NCBI RefSeq assembly: GCF_013822795.1 | Contig: NZ_PNLB01000007.1 | Span: forward strand, 62,001-126,000 | Source of the DNA: Phenylobacterium sp. | GTDB taxonomy: Bacteria > Pseudomonadota > Alphaproteobacteria > Caulobacterales > Caulobacteraceae | Direction: 5' to 3' | DNA: 64,000 bases | Shown here: positions 8,793 through 18,689 of the stretch, piece by piece | Layout of the letters: every line of letters starts with the position of its first letter | Position numbering within the stretch: the stretch's first letter is position 1 | Notes under the pieces: generated by a model | The model's input: the letters and a program-made list of their open reading frames with translations, nothing else | What the model was told of the DNA's origin: nothing | The model's database searches: none | Made by a program: the position numbers and the translations under genes

Positions 8793-10919
8793 CTAGCCGA
8801 CCGCGCCGTGCGCCAGCACCGCCAGCAACAGCAGCGCCACGATATTGGTGATCTTGATCATCGGGTTCACGGCCGGGCCGGCGGTGTCCTTGTAGGGGTC
8901 GCCGACGGTGTCGCCGGTGACCGCCGCCTTATGCGCCTCGGACCCCTTCCCGCCGTGATGGCCTTCCTCGATCAGCTTCTTGGCGTTGTCCCACGCGCCG
9001 CCGCCCGAGGTCATCGAGATGGCGACGAACAGGCCCGTGACGATCACGCCCATCAGCATCGCGCCGAGGCTGGCGAAGGCGTTCACCTTGCCGGCGATGG
9101 CGTTGATGATGAAGAACAGCACGATCGGGGAGAACACCGGCAGCAGCGACGGCACGATCATCTCCTTGATCGCCGCCTTGGTCAGGATGTCCACGGCGCG
9201 GCCGTACTCCGGCTTCACCTCCCCGGTCATGATGCCCGGGTTCTCCTTGAACTGACGGCGAACCTCGGCGACGACTGATTCAGCCGCCCGGCCAACCGCG
9301 GTCATCGACATGCCGCCGAACAGGAAGGGCAGCAGCCCCCCGATCAACAGACCAACGACGACGTACGGGTTCGACAAATCGAAGGCTACGGCTCCGAGCC
9401 CGTCGAAAAACGAGCCTGGGGTGGCGTTGGCCGCGAAATACTTCAGATCCTCGGTGTAGGCGGCGAACAGCACCAGGGCGCCGAGACCAGCCGATCCGAT
9501 GGCATAGCCCTTAGTGACGGCCTTGGTGGTGTTGCCGACCGCGTCGAGAGCGTCGGTCGTGACGCGGACTTCCGGCGGGAGGCCGGCCATTTCCGCGATG
9601 CCGCCGGCGTTGTCCGTCACCGGACCGAAAGCGTCGAGCGCGACAATGAAGCCGGCGAGCGACAGCATCGCAGTCGTGGCGATGGCGATGCCGAACAGGC
9701 CCGCCAGGCCGTAGGTGACGATGATCCCGACCACGATGACCAGCGCCGGCGCAGCCGTGGATTCGAGCGACATGGCCAAGCCCTGGATCACGTTGGTGCC
9801 ATGACCGGAGACCGAGGCCTTGGCGACCGACTTCACCGGACGGAAGCCGGTGCCGGTGTAGTACTCGGTGATCACGACGATGAGCGCCGTCACGATGAGG
9901 CCGGTGACGCCGCACCAGAACAGGCTCATGGCGTCGAAGGTCTTGTCGCCGACGGTCACGGGACCAGTGACCAGCGAGGTGATCACCCAGTAGATCGCCG
10001 CCACCGACAGCACGCCGGTGACAATCAGGCCCTGGTAGAGCGCGCCCATGATGTTGTTGGACTTGCCCAGGCGCACGCCAAAGGTGCCGATGATCGAGGT
10101 CACGATGCAGACGCCGCAGATGGCCAGCGGCAACAACATCATGTTGCCGACAATATCGCTGCCGCGGAAGAAGATCGCCGCCAGGACCATGGTGGCGACG
10201 GTGGTCACCGCGTAGGTCTCGAACAGGTCGGCGGCCATGCCGGCGCAGTCGCCGACGTTGTCGCCCACATTGTCGGCGATGGTCGCGGCGTTGCGGGGGT
10301 CGTCTTCGGGAATGCCGGCTTCGACCTTGCCGACCATATCGCCGCCGACGTCGGCGCCCTTGGTGAAGATCCCGCCGCCGAGACGGGCGAAGATCGAGAT
10401 CAGCGAGGCGCCGAAGCCAAGCGCCACCAGCGAGTCGACGACCTCGCGGCTGGTGTTCTCATGGCCCAGCGGACCAATCAGGAAAGCATAGTAGCCGGCG
10501 ACGCCGACGAGGGCGAAGCCTGCGACCAGCATGCCGGTGATGGCGCCTGATTGGAAGGCGAGCGACAGGCCCTTGGCCAAGCCCTCGGAAGCCGCCTGAG
10601 CGGTGCGCACGTTCGCCCGCACCGAGATCAGCATTCCGATGAAGCCGGCCGCGCCCGAAAGGATCGCGCCGATCGCAAAGCCAACGGCCGCGAGCGGACC
10701 GATCAGCAGCGCGGCGGCAAGCAGCACGACGATGCCGACGATGCCGATGGCCGTGTACTGGCGACGCAGATAGGCCTGCGCGCCTTCCTGGATCGCCGCG
10801 GCGATCTCCTGCATGCGTGGATTACCAGGTGAAGCTTGTAACAACTGCGCAGTTCGCACGATGCCGTAGAGCACCGCCAATAGGCCGGCGGCGATCACCA
10901 GCGTAAGCGTAAGACTCAT
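8793..10919 (-). CDS. hppA: Membrane-bound proton-translocating pyrophosphatase, K+-independent type
   Basis: A 708-residue integral membrane pyrophosphatase with about 16 transmembrane helices that couples PPi hydrolysis to proton export. Catalytic blocks are visible: [20 protein letters not shown] (residues 181-200), [19 protein letters not shown] (206-224) and [17 protein letters not shown], with a C-terminal [21 protein letters not shown]. Lys466 and Thr469 in GNTTKAVTK are the two substitutions that mark the K+-independent subfamily; K+-dependent enzymes carry Ala at both. It stands alone, convergent with bamE. The upstream 10920-11133 holds only non-coding sequence. Confidence 0.97.
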   Translation of the reverse strand: MSLTLTLVIAAGLLAVLYGIVRTAQLLQASPGNPRMQEIAAAIQEGAQAYLRRQYTAIGIVGIVVLLAAALLIGPLAAVGFAIGAILSGAAGFIGMLISVRANVRTAQAASEGLAKGLSLAFQSGAITGMLVAGFALVGVAGYYAFLIGPLGHENTSREVVDSLVALGFGASLISIFARLGGGIFTKGADVGGDMVGKVEAGIPEDDPRNAATIADNVGDNVGDCAGMAADLFETYAVTTVATMVLAAIFFRGSDIVGNMMLLPLAICGVCIVTSIIGTFGVRLGKSNNIMGALYQGLIVTGVLSVAAIYWVITSLVTGPVTVGDKTFDAMSLFWCGVTGLIVTALIVVITEYYTGTGFRPVKSVAKASVSGHGTNVIQGLAMSLESTAAPALVIVVGIIVTYGLAGLFGIAIATTAMLSLAGFIVALDAFGPVTDNAGGIAEMAGLPPEVRVTTDALDAVGNTTKAVTKGYAIGSAGLGALVLFAAYTEDLKYFAANATPGSFFDGLGAVAFDLSNPYVVVGLLIGGLLPFLFGGMSMTAVGRAAESVVAEVRRQFKENPGIMTGEVKPEYGRAVDILTKAAIKEMIVPSLLPVFSPIVLFFIINAIAGKVNAFASLGAMLMGVIVTGLFVAISMTSGGGAWDNAKKLIEEGHHGGKGSEAHKAAVTGDTVGDPYKDTAGPAVNPMIKITNIVALLLLAVLAHGAVG

Positions 10920-11133
10920 GTTCTAAGCGCCCCTATCGATTGCGCGAAGACGCCGGCCGCCGCCCACGATTGGGCGGTGCTCGACGCTCCAGGCCCCTGT
11001 CGTTTTTCCCTCAAGTGGAGCGCCGTTGGTCCGCCGCTCGTTATTGATGGGCGAGACGTTGCCAGTTGTGACGGGTGCGTGCAACGCCCCGTTGACCACG
11101 GTTACGCGACGACAAGTGCGGGGACGCTGACCG

Positions 11134-11595
11134 TCAGGGCCGAATTTCAGCCCTAACGGGCCTCGGCCCCGGCTTCGGCAGGCCGCGGCGCTGTTTCGCG
11201 GTCTGGGCGGTGATCACGACGTTCTTGACGTCATTGCCGGCGATGGTGACCGCTTCACGCTGGAAGGCGGCGATCAGGCGCGGCGCATCGACCGCCGCGT
11301 AATCCTTCGAGTCGCCGAATGATCCCCGGCTCCCCAGCCGCGCCAGGGCGTCTCGGAAGAACGGTTCCTTGCCGCGCCACTTGCTGGCGTTGGCGCTCGA
11401 CGTAAGGTTCACGCGCATCGTGACGAAGACGTAGTTGACCAGTTGTCCCTCCGCCAGGATGGGCACGGCCACCGGCAAGAGATCGACATACTGCCCGATC
11501 GGCGCGTCCTTCGACGGCTCCTCGGACTTAGCTGCGAGCGCCGGATGAACCGTAACGGCGGCGAGCAGAGCGGCGATGAAGGCGCGGCGGATCAT
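11134..11595 (-). CDS. Secreted or membrane-anchored hypothetical protein, FliL-like pattern
   Basis: A 153-residue protein with a clear N-terminal signal peptide (MIRRAFIAALLAAVTVHPALA, cleavage predicted after ALA). The mature part reads YVDLLPVAVPILAEGQLVNY, then FVTMRVNL, FFRDALARLG and IAAFQREAVTIAGNDVKNVVITAQ. That order (initial beta strand, long MRVNL strand, RDAL helix, C-terminal VKNVVIT strand) resembles the FliL/stomatin-like domain, but the usual N-terminal anchor is replaced by a signal peptide. I regard FliL similarity as a suggestion only. It is the downstream-most gene of the thiL-nusB-rib block (gap 42 bases). Confidence 0.6.
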   Translation of the reverse strand: MIRRAFIAALLAAVTVHPALAAKSEEPSKDAPIGQYVDLLPVAVPILAEGQLVNYVFVTMRVNLTSSANASKWRGKEPFFRDALARLGSRGSFGDSKDYAAVDAPRLIAAFQREAVTIAGNDVKNVVITAQTAKQRRGLPKPGPRPVRAEIRP

Positions 11596-11637
11596 GCGCC
11601 GATCCTTAGCGCTAAGGCGTTTCCGGAAGCTTTCCCG

Positions 11638-12600
11638 TCATTTGTGACGCCAACCGCCGGCGCCCGCCTCGACAGCGTCGCCACGGTAGACGACCTCCAC
11701 CCCCTCGCCCGCGAGCACCTCGCCGATAACAGTGAACCCAGGGATCGCCGCAGCGCCCGTGCAGACGATCTCATAGTCGTCGCCGCCGGCCGCGAGCGAC
11801 GTCAGGGCCTTCAGCCGCTCTGGCTGCCCCACTAGCCAGTCCTGGGCCGCGTGTGACAGCGGCAGAGCGTCCAGGTTCAGGCGCAGACCCACGCCGCTAG
11901 CGCGTGCGATGTGGCGCGCGTCGGCGATCAGACCGTCGGAGACGTCCGCCGCGCCGCTCGCGCCCGCACGGAGCGGCTCGCGCAGGTCCAGGCGCGGAGT
12001 CGGCAATCGGAAGCGTCCGGCCAGGAAGCCGTCGGGATCGGCGATCTCGCCGCGCGCGGCCGCCAGACCCAGCCAGCCGTCGCCGATCGCGCCCGAGACC
12101 ATCAGGAGATCGCCAGGCTGCGCGCCGCCCCGGCGGATCATCTGTCCGGCGGGGACCCAGCCGAGCATCGTCAGCGAGACGGTCAGCGGCCCAGGGGTAG
12201 AGACGGTGTCCCCGCCCAGCAACACCAGCCCATAGGTCTCGCCGTCCTGAGCCAGGCCGGCGGCGAAGCGCCGCCGCTCCTCCCAGCCGAAGCTCGTTGG
12301 CCAGGCCGTCGCCAGGAAGTAGCCGTAGGGCTCAGCGCCCTTGGCGGCGAGGTCGGACAGGTTCACCCGCAGCAGCCGGCGCGCCACGATCTCAGGCGCC
12401 TCGCCCGCCAGGAAATGGACGCCCTCGACCATCGCGTCCTTGGTCACGATGAGATCGCATCCCTCGCGCGCCGGAATCGCCGCAGCGTCGTCGAGCAGGT
12501 CGAACGCCTCGGGCGCGCCCCGCGTCAGGGGGCGGTAAAGACGAGCGATCTGCCCGAACTCGTCGGGCAGATCCTCGGGCGGCTCGTCAGCCGCGGACAT
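11638..12600 (-). CDS. thiL: Thiamine-monophosphate kinase
   Basis: A 320-residue PurM-fold kinase that phosphorylates thiamine monophosphate to thiamine pyrophosphate. Signatures are [11 protein letters not shown] near the N-terminus, [10 protein letters not shown] (metal/ATP aspartates), [44 protein letters not shown] and [17 protein letters not shown]. The start ATG at 12600 lies within the end of nusB (14-base overlap), indicating one transcript. No TPP riboswitch was seen upstream, consistent with its place inside the operon. Confidence 0.95.
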   Translation of the reverse strand: MSAADEPPEDLPDEFGQIARLYRPLTRGAPEAFDLLDDAAAIPAREGCDLIVTKDAMVEGVHFLAGEAPEIVARRLLRVNLSDLAAKGAEPYGYFLATAWPTSFGWEERRRFAAGLAQDGETYGLVLLGGDTVSTPGPLTVSLTMLGWVPAGQMIRRGGAQPGDLLMVSGAIGDGWLGLAAARGEIADPDGFLAGRFRLPTPRLDLREPLRAGASGAADVSDGLIADARHIARASGVGLRLNLDALPLSHAAQDWLVGQPERLKALTSLAAGGDDYEIVCTGAAAIPGFTVIGEVLAGEGVEVVYRGDAVEAGAGGWRHK

Positions 12601-13045
12601 CGCGGGCCACCGCGTCCAATGCGCCGTTGACGAACCCGGCCTCGGGACCGTCGAAGAACGACTTGGTCAGTTCTACGTACTCGTTGATCGCAACTTCGGT
12701 CGGCACGTCGGGGCGATGCGAGAGCTCGAACACGCCCGAACGCAAAATGGCCCGCACCGTGGCGTCGAGACGCTCCAGGCGCCAGTTCGCCGCCAGCCGG
12801 CCGGCGACCGTCGCGTCGATCTCGCGCTGGTGGCCGACAACGCCGCGCACCAGATCAGCGAAGAAGGCTTCGTCGGCGGCGGCCAGGGTCGCCCCCTCGC
12901 CTTCAGGGTCGCCTTCCAGCGTCCGGTCGAACCGATGGTCCGAGAACTCGCGGATGACGGCCTCAACGCCGACGCCAGAAACCTCCATCTGGTAGAGGGC
13001 CTGGATGGCGGCGAGACGCGCGACGGATCGTTGGCTGCGGCTCAT
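12587..13045 (-). CDS. nusB: Transcription antitermination protein NusB
   Basis: A 152-residue all-helical protein: [21 protein letters not shown] at the N-terminus, [19 protein letters not shown] in the middle, and the C-terminal [20 protein letters not shown] plus [35 protein letters not shown]. With NusE (S10) it binds boxA RNA in rRNA antitermination. The ATG at 13045 shares one base with the ribH stop (TGATG), which argues against the upstream TTG at 13048. It overlaps thiL by 14 bases. Confidence 0.95.
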   Translation of the reverse strand: MSRSQRSVARLAAIQALYQMEVSGVGVEAVIREFSDHRFDRTLEGDPEGEGATLAAADEAFFADLVRGVVGHQREIDATVAGRLAANWRLERLDATVRAILRSGVFELSHRPDVPTEVAINEYVELTKSFFDGPEAGFVNGALDAVARDVRG

Positions 13046-13506
13046 CAATCTTGTCCAAGCAGTTGGCGCTTGAGGCCGATCATCGCGAACGCCGCACGCG
13101 CCGCGCCGCCGCCCTTGTCGCCTTCGCTGGCCTTGGCGCGCGCCCAGGCCTGGTCTTCGTCCTCGACAGTCAGGATGCCGTTGCCGATCGCCAGGCGCTT
13201 GCCGACGGTCAGGTCCATGATCCCCCGCGCCGACTCGTTCGAGACGATCTCGAAGTGGTAGGTCTCGCCACGGATCACCGTGCCGAGCGCGACGTAGCCG
13301 TCGTAACGCTTGCCGGCCGGCCCTTGCCCGCCCTCTTCGGCGATCGCGATCGCGCCGGGAATCTCCAGCGCGCCGGGCACGCTGATGACGTCGTACTCAG
13401 CGCCGTGGGCGGTGATCACGTCAGCGGCGGCCTTCAGCATCTCGTCGGCCAGATCGTCGTAGAAGCGTGCTTCGACGATGAGGATGCGGATTTTGTCTTC
13501 GAGCAT
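13045..13506 (-). CDS. ribH: 6,7-dimethyl-8-ribityllumazine synthase
   Basis: A 153-residue enzyme that condenses 5-amino-6-ribitylaminouracil with dihydroxybutanone phosphate, the penultimate riboflavin step. Family motifs are [63 protein letters not shown] (catalytic His in the TYHFE stretch) and [18 protein letters not shown]. It is 31 bases downstream of ribE. In many relatives ribBA sits between these two genes; here nothing does. Confidence 0.96.
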   Translation of the reverse strand: MLEDKIRILIVEARFYDDLADEMLKAAADVITAHGAEYDVISVPGALEIPGAIAIAEEGGQGPAGKRYDGYVALGTVIRGETYHFEIVSNESARGIMDLTVGKRLAIGNGILTVEDEDQAWARAKASEGDKGGGAARAAFAMIGLKRQLLGQD

Positions 13507-13536
13507 GGGGCTCCAGTCTCTGTTTGGAGGGACCCT

Positions 13537-14127
13537 TTAGGCCGTTTCTCGCCAGCGGGCGAGATAGCGAGCGAGCATGTCGATCTCGAGATTGACCTTC
13601 ACACCCGGTTTGAGCCGTCCCAGCGTAGTCACATCCCAGGTGTGCGGGATCAGATTCACGCCGAACACGTCGTCCTCGACCTCGTTCACGGTCAGCGACA
13701 CGCCGTCCACCGTGATCGAGCCCTTGGGCGCGATGAAGCGATGCAGCGGCCGCGGCACGCGGATCTTGACGCGATGCGAACCGCCCTCGGATTCGACCGA
13801 TGTCACCTCGCCGACCCCATCGACGTGGCCCGAAACGATATGACCGCCCAACTCGTCACCAACGCGCGCGGCGCGCTCCAGGTTGATCGGATCGCCTTCT
13901 TTCCAGGTCCCCAGCGTGGTCAGGCTGATCGTTTCGCCAGAGATCTCGACCGCAAACCAGTTGTCGCCCTTCTCGACGATCGTCAGGCAGCAGCCCGCGT
14001 GGCTGATTGAAGCGCCCATATCGATCGTCGCCAGATCGAAGCTGGTCTCGACCTCGAAACGCAGGTCGCGGTTGGTTTCGCGGACGGCGCGCAGCCGGCC
14101 CACATCGGTGACAATGCCGGTGAACAT
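13537..14127 (-). CDS. ribE: Riboflavin synthase (alpha chain)
   Basis: A 196-residue enzyme made of two lumazine-binding repeats. It begins MFTGIVTDVGRLRAV, the hallmark N-terminus. Repeat 1 has GASISHAGCCLTIVEKGDNWFAVEIS. Repeat 2 has GELGGHIVSGHVDGVGEVTSV-type residues (here DELGGHIVSGHVDGVGEV) and GSITVDGVSLTVNEVEDDVFGVNLIPHTW. It dismutates two lumazine molecules to riboflavin. Its ATG directly follows the end of the upstream ribD-like gene with no spacer. Confidence 0.96.
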   Translation of the reverse strand: MFTGIVTDVGRLRAVRETNRDLRFEVETSFDLATIDMGASISHAGCCLTIVEKGDNWFAVEISGETISLTTLGTWKEGDPINLERAARVGDELGGHIVSGHVDGVGEVTSVESEGGSHRVKIRVPRPLHRFIAPKGSITVDGVSLTVNEVEDDVFGVNLIPHTWDVTTLGRLKPGVKVNLEIDMLARYLARWRETA

Positions 14128-14784
14128 TCAGATCCTCTCGTAACGCTCCCAAAGGTCGTCGCCGACCTCACGGATTTCAACTCGGCGCAGCCGCGGCGCG
14201 TCGGCCAGCGCCTCCAGCGCCAAGGCGCCGATCCCCGGCCGGCCCTCGCCGCCGATCACCATCGGCGCGCGAAACCATTCGATGCGGTCGACAAGGCAGC
14301 AACGCAGGAAGCTGCCTGCGACCTGGCCGCCGCCTTCGACAAACAGCCGCGGCAGGCCTTCTCTTGCCAGCGCTTCCACAACGTCATGCAACTCCGGCCG
14401 CGCCTCGCCGATGGCGTGGACCTGCAGCACGCGAACGCCCGCGTCCACAAGCCTTGGCTCTGGGGGCGTTGTGGCGATGACATAGGTGGGAATGTCGCGG
14501 GCGGTGGCCACCAGCTTGCAGTCGTCGGCGAGGCGTTGCCGGCTGTCGAGCACGACACGCGCCGGCTGACGGCCGGCCCAGCCATCCAGCCGCACAGTCA
14601 ATTCAGGATCGTCAGCCAGGGCGGTTTCCACCCCGACCAGCACCGCATCGTGCGCGGCGCGCAGCTCGTGCACCGCCTGCCGCGCCTGCGGTCCCGTGAT
14701 CCAGCGGCTTTCGCCGCGCGACGTGGCGATGCGACCATCGAGCGAGGTCGCGAGCTTGAGGGTGACGCTAGCGGCCATCCTCAT
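14128..14784 (-). CDS. RibD C-terminal reductase domain protein (no deaminase domain)
   Basis: A 218-residue protein corresponding only to the NADPH-dependent pyrimidine reductase half of Rib[29 protein letters not shown] at the N-terminus, [43 protein letters not shown] and [19 protein letters not shown]. Bifunctional RibD is about 320-380 residues with an N-terminal zinc deaminase (HAE...PCxxC motifs). No such sequence precedes this gene, because nrdR overlaps its start by 17 bases. The reduction step of riboflavin synthesis is therefore encoded here and the deaminase must be elsewhere. Another role for the reductase cannot be excluded. Confidence 0.85.
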   Translation of the reverse strand: MRMAASVTLKLATSLDGRIATSRGESRWITGPQARQAVHELRAAHDAVLVGVETALADDPELTVRLDGWAGRQPARVVLDSRQRLADDCKLVATARDIPTYVIATTPPEPRLVDAGVRVLQVHAIGEARPELHDVVEALAREGLPRLFVEGGGQVAGSFLRCCLVDRIEWFRAPMVIGGEGRPGIGALALEALADAPRLRRVEIREVGDDLWERYERI

Positions 14785-15241
14785 CGCCGTCGCTCAGGCC
14801 CTCCTGGCCCAGGAAGGTCGCGAACTCGCCCGCCTCGCGGAAGTCCCGATAGACCGACGCGTAGCGGACGTAGGCGACATCATCGAGCCCCTTCAGGTGC
14901 TTCATGATCAGTTCGCCGACGACCGACGAGGGCAGCTCGGTCTCGCCCATGCTTTCGAGTTGCCGGACGATCGCCGAGATCATCTTCTCGATCCGGTCGG
15001 GCTCGATCGGCCGCTTGCGGGTCGCCAAGGCGATCGAACGCGCGAGCTTGTCGCGATCGAAGGGCGCGCGGCGGCCGGCGCGCTTAACGATCGTCAGCTC
15101 GCGCAGCTGCACACGCTCGAAGGTCGTAAACCGACCTTCGCACTCCGGGCACATACGCCGGCGACGGATGGCCGCGCCGTCTTCCGACGGGCGGCTGTCC
15201 TTCACCTGACTTTCGGCGTGGCCGCAGAACGGGCACCGCAT
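14768..15241 (-). CDS. nrdR: Transcriptional repressor NrdR
   Basis: A 157-residue repressor of ribonucleotide reductase genes. The N-terminal zinc ribbon [17 protein letters not shown]...[17 protein letters not shown] has its four cysteines (C3, C6, C31, C34). The ATP-cone follows: [22 protein letters not shown], with [28 protein letters not shown] near the C-terminus. It senses ATP/dATP and binds NrdR boxes. It lies between glyA and the rib genes, as is common in Alphaproteobacteria. Confidence 0.97.
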   Translation of the reverse strand: MRCPFCGHAESQVKDSRPSEDGAAIRRRRMCPECEGRFTTFERVQLRELTIVKRAGRRAPFDRDKLARSIALATRKRPIEPDRIEKMISAIVRQLESMGETELPSSVVGELIMKHLKGLDDVAYVRYASVYRDFREAGEFATFLGQEGLSDGDEDGR

Positions 15242-15283
15242 GATCTAGCCCCTTCCGGCCAAGCAGACCCCTAAATACAGGGA

Positions 15284-16573
15284 CTAGCTGTAGATGGGGA
15301 AGCGTTTCGTCAGCGCCAGCACTTCGTCGCGGACCTTGGCTTCAACGGCGCTGTTGTCACCGCCCTGGGCCAGACCATCGAGGACCTCGCCGATCCAGGT
15401 CCCAACCTGACGGAATTCTCCGGGGCCGAAGCCGCGGGTGGTCCCCGCCGGCGTGCCGACGCGCAGGCCCGAGGTCTGCATCGGGGGCAGCGGGTCGAAC
15501 GGGATGCCGTTCTTGTTGGTGGTGATGTGCGCGCGCTCCAGCGCCACTTCGGCGTCCGAGCCCGACACGCCCTTCGGCGTCAGGTCGACCAGCATCAGGT
15601 GGCTGTCGGTCCCGTTGGAGACGATCTTGAACCCTGCGGCCTGCAGGCTGTCGGACAGCGCACGGGCGTTGTCGACCACCTGACGGGCATACTGCTTGAA
15701 CTCCGGCTTCAGAGCTTCGCCGAACGCGACGGCCTTGGCGGCGATCACGTGCATCAGCGGGCCGCCCTGCAGCCCCGGAAACACTGCGGAGTCGATCTTC
15801 TTGGCCAGCTTCTTGGAGTTGGTCAGGATCATGCCGCCGCGCGGACCGCGCAGGGTCTTGTGGGTGGTGGTGGTCACGATGTCGGCGTGCGGGAACGGGT
15901 TCGGATAGACGCCGCCGGCCACCAGACCCGCATAGTGCGCGATGTCGACCATCAGCAGCGCATCGACGCTGTCGGCGATTTCCTTGAAGCGGGCGAAGTC
16001 GATGTGGCGGCTGTAGGCCGAGCCCCCGGCGATGATCACCTTCGGCTTCTCAGCCAAGGCGACCTCGGCGGCCATATCGTAGTCGATCAGGTGATCCTGC
16101 TGGCGCACGCCGTAGGCAACCGGGCGGAACCACTTGCCCGACTGGTTCACGTTCTTGCCATGGGTCAGGTGGCCGCCGGCCGCCAGGTCCATGCCCATGA
16201 AGGTGTCGCCCGGGCTCATGGTCGCCATGAACACCGCCTGATTGGCCTGGCTGCCGGAGTGCGGCTGCACATTGGCGAACTCACAGCCAAAGATCTGCTT
16301 GGCGCGGTCGATGGCGATCTGCTCGGCGACGTCGACGACCTCACAGCCGCCGTAGTAGCGCTTGCCCGGATAACCTTCGGCGTACTTGTTGGTCAGCACC
16401 GAGCCCTGAACGTCCATCACCGCCTTGGACACGATGTTCTCGGACGCGATCAGCTCGATCTGGTCCTGCTGGCGCTTCAGCTCGCCCGACAGCACGGCGG
16501 CGATGTCCTGGTCGGTGTCGGCGACGCTGGCCGAGAAGAAGGCGTCTGCGGGGGTCTGGGCGTGAACGGTCAT
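15284..16573 (-). CDS. glyA: Serine hydroxymethyltransferase
   Basis: A 429-residue PLP enzyme interconverting serine and glycine with tetrahydrofolate as one-carbon acceptor. Signatures are [57 protein letters not shown] and [16 protein letters not shown], with the PLP lysine at residue 239. The reading frame extends to 16702, but the ATG at 16573 (MTVHAQ) is preceded by AAAGG and gives family length. It is divergent from mucR; a GC-rich structured leader lies between them (see 16702-16726). Confidence 0.97.
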   Translation of the reverse strand: MTVHAQTPADAFFSASVADTDQDIAAVLSGELKRQQDQIELIASENIVSKAVMDVQGSVLTNKYAEGYPGKRYYGGCEVVDVAEQIAIDRAKQIFGCEFANVQPHSGSQANQAVFMATMSPGDTFMGMDLAAGGHLTHGKNVNQSGKWFRPVAYGVRQQDHLIDYDMAAEVALAEKPKVIIAGGSAYSRHIDFARFKEIADSVDALLMVDIAHYAGLVAGGVYPNPFPHADIVTTTTHKTLRGPRGGMILTNSKKLAKKIDSAVFPGLQGGPLMHVIAAKAVAFGEALKPEFKQYARQVVDNARALSDSLQAAGFKIVSNGTDSHLMLVDLTPKGVSGSDAEVALERAHITTNKNGIPFDPLPPMQTSGLRVGTPAGTTRGFGPGEFRQVGTWIGEVLDGLAQGGDNSAVEAKVRDEVLALTKRFPIYS

Positions 16574-16701
16574 GGGCGGGCCTTTCGGGAAACCTGGGAG
16601 GCGGATGGGGGCTGAGCGCCTCGTGCTGCGCTCTTTAGCGCCATCGGACCTACGATCCAACGGCATGGAACGATCTTCTGTGTGCGGCGTTGCAACCCCC
16701 A

Positions 16702-16726
16702 CGGAGGGGCGCGCGCCGACGCGCCC
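16702..16726. other. GC-rich hairpin in the glyA-mucR divergent intergenic region
   Basis: GGGCGCG (16707-16713) pairs with CGCGCCC (16720-16726) across a six-base loop, and CCCCC just upstream can pair with the adjoining GGGG. On the minus strand this lies about 130 bases before the glyA start, in its presumed leader. It could be a structured leader or a terminator remnant. It does not match a glycine or SAM riboswitch that I can recognise. Confidence 0.35.
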
Positions 16727-16761
16727 GCTTCGCGTGTCATTGCGTTCTCAGGGGGTCCTGA

Positions 16762-17193
16762 ATGAGTATTGAAGCCGAGCCCGAGGTTCGTTCGGGCGAG
16801 GAATTGATGCGGCTTGGGGCCGATATCGTGGCCGCCTACGTCAGTCGCAACGCTGTCGCCGCCGAGGCGGTCCCCGAGATCATCAGGTCCGTCTACGGCG
16901 CGCTCGAAGGCCTCAGCAAGGGTCCGGCGCCGGCTCCCGAAGAGAAGCCGAGGCCTGCGGTCCCGGTCGGTCGGTCGATCCAGCACGACTACATCATCTG
17001 CCTGGAAGACGGCAAAAAGCTGAAGATGCTGAAGCGCTACCTGCGCTCGCGGTACGACATGAGCCCGGAAGACTACCGCCGTCGTTGGGGCTTGCCGCCC
17101 GACTATCCGATGGTCGCGCCGGCCTATGCGGCGCGCAGGTCCGACTTCGCCAAGCAGATCGGCCTTGGCCGGGGCGTACGTCGCGGGAAGTAG
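16762..17193 (+). CDS. MucR/Ros family transcriptional regulator with altered zinc site
   Basis: A 143-residue protein. The N-terminal helical region (residues about 8-50, EELMRLGADIVAAYVSRNAV) is the MucR oligomerisation part, and the C-terminal DNA-binding domain reads HDYIICLEDGKKLKMLKRYLRSRYDM then YRRRWGLPPDYPMVAPAYA. MucR proteins are global heterochromatin-like regulators of exopolysaccharide, cell-cycle and motility genes. In Ros the zinc is held by C79, C82, H92 and H97. Here only C80 is clear, and the two histidine positions are Tyr93 and Tyr98, so zinc binding is probably lost. A short hairpin terminator follows. Confidence 0.88.
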   Translation: MSIEAEPEVRSGEELMRLGADIVAAYVSRNAVAAEAVPEIIRSVYGALEGLSKGPAPAPEEKPRPAVPVGRSIQHDYIICLEDGKKLKMLKRYLRSRYDMSPEDYRRRWGLPPDYPMVAPAYAARRSDFAKQIGLGRGVRRGK

Positions 17194-17196
17194 GCG

Positions 17197-17213
17197 GGGC
17201 GGCTTGGCCGCCC
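17197..17213 (+). terminator. Putative terminator after mucR
   Basis: A perfect 7-bp GC stem (GGGCGGC with GCCGCCC) and a three-base loop, followed by a pyrimidine-rich tail (TTGCTCTCGTTTG). It starts three bases after the mucR stop. Confidence 0.5.
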
Positions 17214-17306
17214 TTGCTCTCGTTTGATCAGTGAACCCGGTGGGTCTCCAGAAAATCGAACTTGGGCGGGTATGCGCCCGCCCCGCGCCGGCGGCAAGGA
17301 AGAACC

Positions 17307-18536
17307 TTAGGCCGCCTGCCCGCCGACGCGGGCGACGTTGCAGTGAACCCAAAGCTTTTCAAGGGCTTCAGCCAGGGCGTCCATCATTCCGTCGGTGTGG
17401 GCCGGCGACGGCGTGAAGCGCAGCCGCTCGGTGCCGCGCGGCACGGTCGGATAGTTGATCGGCTGCACATAGATCCCGAAGTCGGACAACAGGATGTCCG
17501 AGATCATCTTGCAGTGAACCGGATCGCCGACCAGCACCGGCACGATGTGGCTGACCGACGGCATGACCGGCAGGCCGGCCTTCCGCAGGCGCGCCTTCAA
17601 CGCTTCGGCGCGCTCCTGGTGGGCCACGCGGACCTCGTTGTGCTCCTTGAGCCAGCGGATCGAGGCCACCGCGCCCGCGGCCAGCGCCGGCGGGATCGAA
17701 GTCGTGAAGATAAAGCCGTCGGCGTAAGAGCGGATCGCGTCGACGATCACGGCGTCGGCGGCGATGTAGCCGCCCATGACGCCGAACGCCTTGCCCAGCG
17801 TACCTTCGACGATGTCGATCTGATCCATGACGCCGTCACGCTCGGCCACGCCGGCGCCGCGCGGGCCGTACATGCCGACCGCATGGACTTCGTCCAGATA
17901 AGTCATCGCGCCGTACTTCTTGGCCAGCGCCACGGTGCCGGCCATGTCGGCGATATCGCCGTCCATCGAGTAGACGCTTTCGAACGCGATCACCTTCGGC
18001 GCGTCGGCCGGAGCTTCGGCCAGCAGCTGCTCGAGATGCTCGAGGTCGTTGTGACGGAACACCCGGCGTTGGGCCCGGCCGCCGGCGCGAATGCCCGAGA
18101 TCATCGAGTTGTGGTTCAGCTCGTCCGAAAAGATGATCAGGCCCGGAAGGATCTTGAACAGCGTCGAGAGCGAGGCTTCGTTCGAGACATAGCCCGAGGT
18201 GAACAGCAGCGCCGCTTCCTTGCCGTGCAAGTCGGCGAGCTCGTGCTCGAGTTCGACGTGGTAGTGCGTGGTGCCCGAGATGTTGCGCGTGCCGCCCGAG
18301 CCGGCGCCGGCCTCATCGATCGCCTTGTGCATGGCGTCGGTCACGATCGGGTTCTGGCCTTGGCCCAGATAATCGTTGGAGCACCAGACCACGACGTCCG
18401 ACTGTCCGCCGTCCGGCCGGGTCCAGGTCGCCTGCGGGAATTGCCCGCGGTGGCGCTTCAAGTCGGCGAACACCCGGTAACGGCCTTCCGAACGAATCTG
18501 TTCGAGGGCGGTGCGGAAGGCGTTCTTATAATCCAT
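17307..18536 (-). CDS. hemA: 5-aminolevulinate synthase (Shemin pathway)
   Basis: A 409-residue PLP enzyme that condenses glycine with succinyl-CoA to 5-aminolevulinate, the first committed step of tetrapyrrole synthesis in Alphaproteobacteria. Signatures are [77 protein letters not shown] and [13 protein letters not shown] with the PLP lysine at 249. The C-terminal [19 protein letters not shown] is typical. It lies alone on the minus strand; a palindrome about 90 bases upstream (18627-18638) may be an operator. hemB is 4 kb away on the other strand. Confidence 0.97.
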   Translation of the reverse strand: MDYKNAFRTALEQIRSEGRYRVFADLKRHRGQFPQATWTRPDGGQSDVVVWCSNDYLGQGQNPIVTDAMHKAIDEAGAGSGGTRNISGTTHYHVELEHELADLHGKEAALLFTSGYVSNEASLSTLFKILPGLIIFSDELNHNSMISGIRAGGRAQRRVFRHNDLEHLEQLLAEAPADAPKVIAFESVYSMDGDIADMAGTVALAKKYGAMTYLDEVHAVGMYGPRGAGVAERDGVMDQIDIVEGTLGKAFGVMGGYIAADAVIVDAIRSYADGFIFTTSIPPALAAGAVASIRWLKEHNEVRVAHQERAEALKARLRKAGLPVMPSVSHIVPVLVGDPVHCKMISDILLSDFGIYVQPINYPTVPRGTERLRFTPSPAHTDGMMDALAEALEKLWVHCNVARVGGQAA

Positions 18537-18626
18537 CGACTTGAACTCCGCCCGAGGCGTTCGACGATCTCGCGCCGCGGGAGCGGTCCCCTTGCAATTG
18601 CCCGGCTTATCGCGCCGCGGGCATCG

Positions 18627-18638
18627 ATTGTCTACAAT
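18627..18638. promoter_or_regulatory. Palindrome upstream of hemA
   Basis: ATTGTCTACAAT is a perfect inverted repeat of five bases with a two-base centre. It sits 91-102 bases before the hemA start, in an AT-rich stretch that would include the hemA promoter. Its form, TTGTNNACAA, resembles operators of GntR-family (FCD) regulators. No cognate regulator is in the window. Confidence 0.35.
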
Positions 18639-18689
18639 TCGTCATACGTAATCATTCAGATTTCGATGACGTACCGTAAGCTCGCGCGT

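Noticed and set aside
14768-14784. Frameshift that might have split a full-length RibD
   Set aside because: No deaminase sequence exists in any frame upstream; that region is an intact nrdR.
16574-16761. Riboswitch in the glyA leader
   Set aside because: There are GC-rich hairpins, but no glycine, SAM or tetrahydrofolate aptamer core is recognisable.
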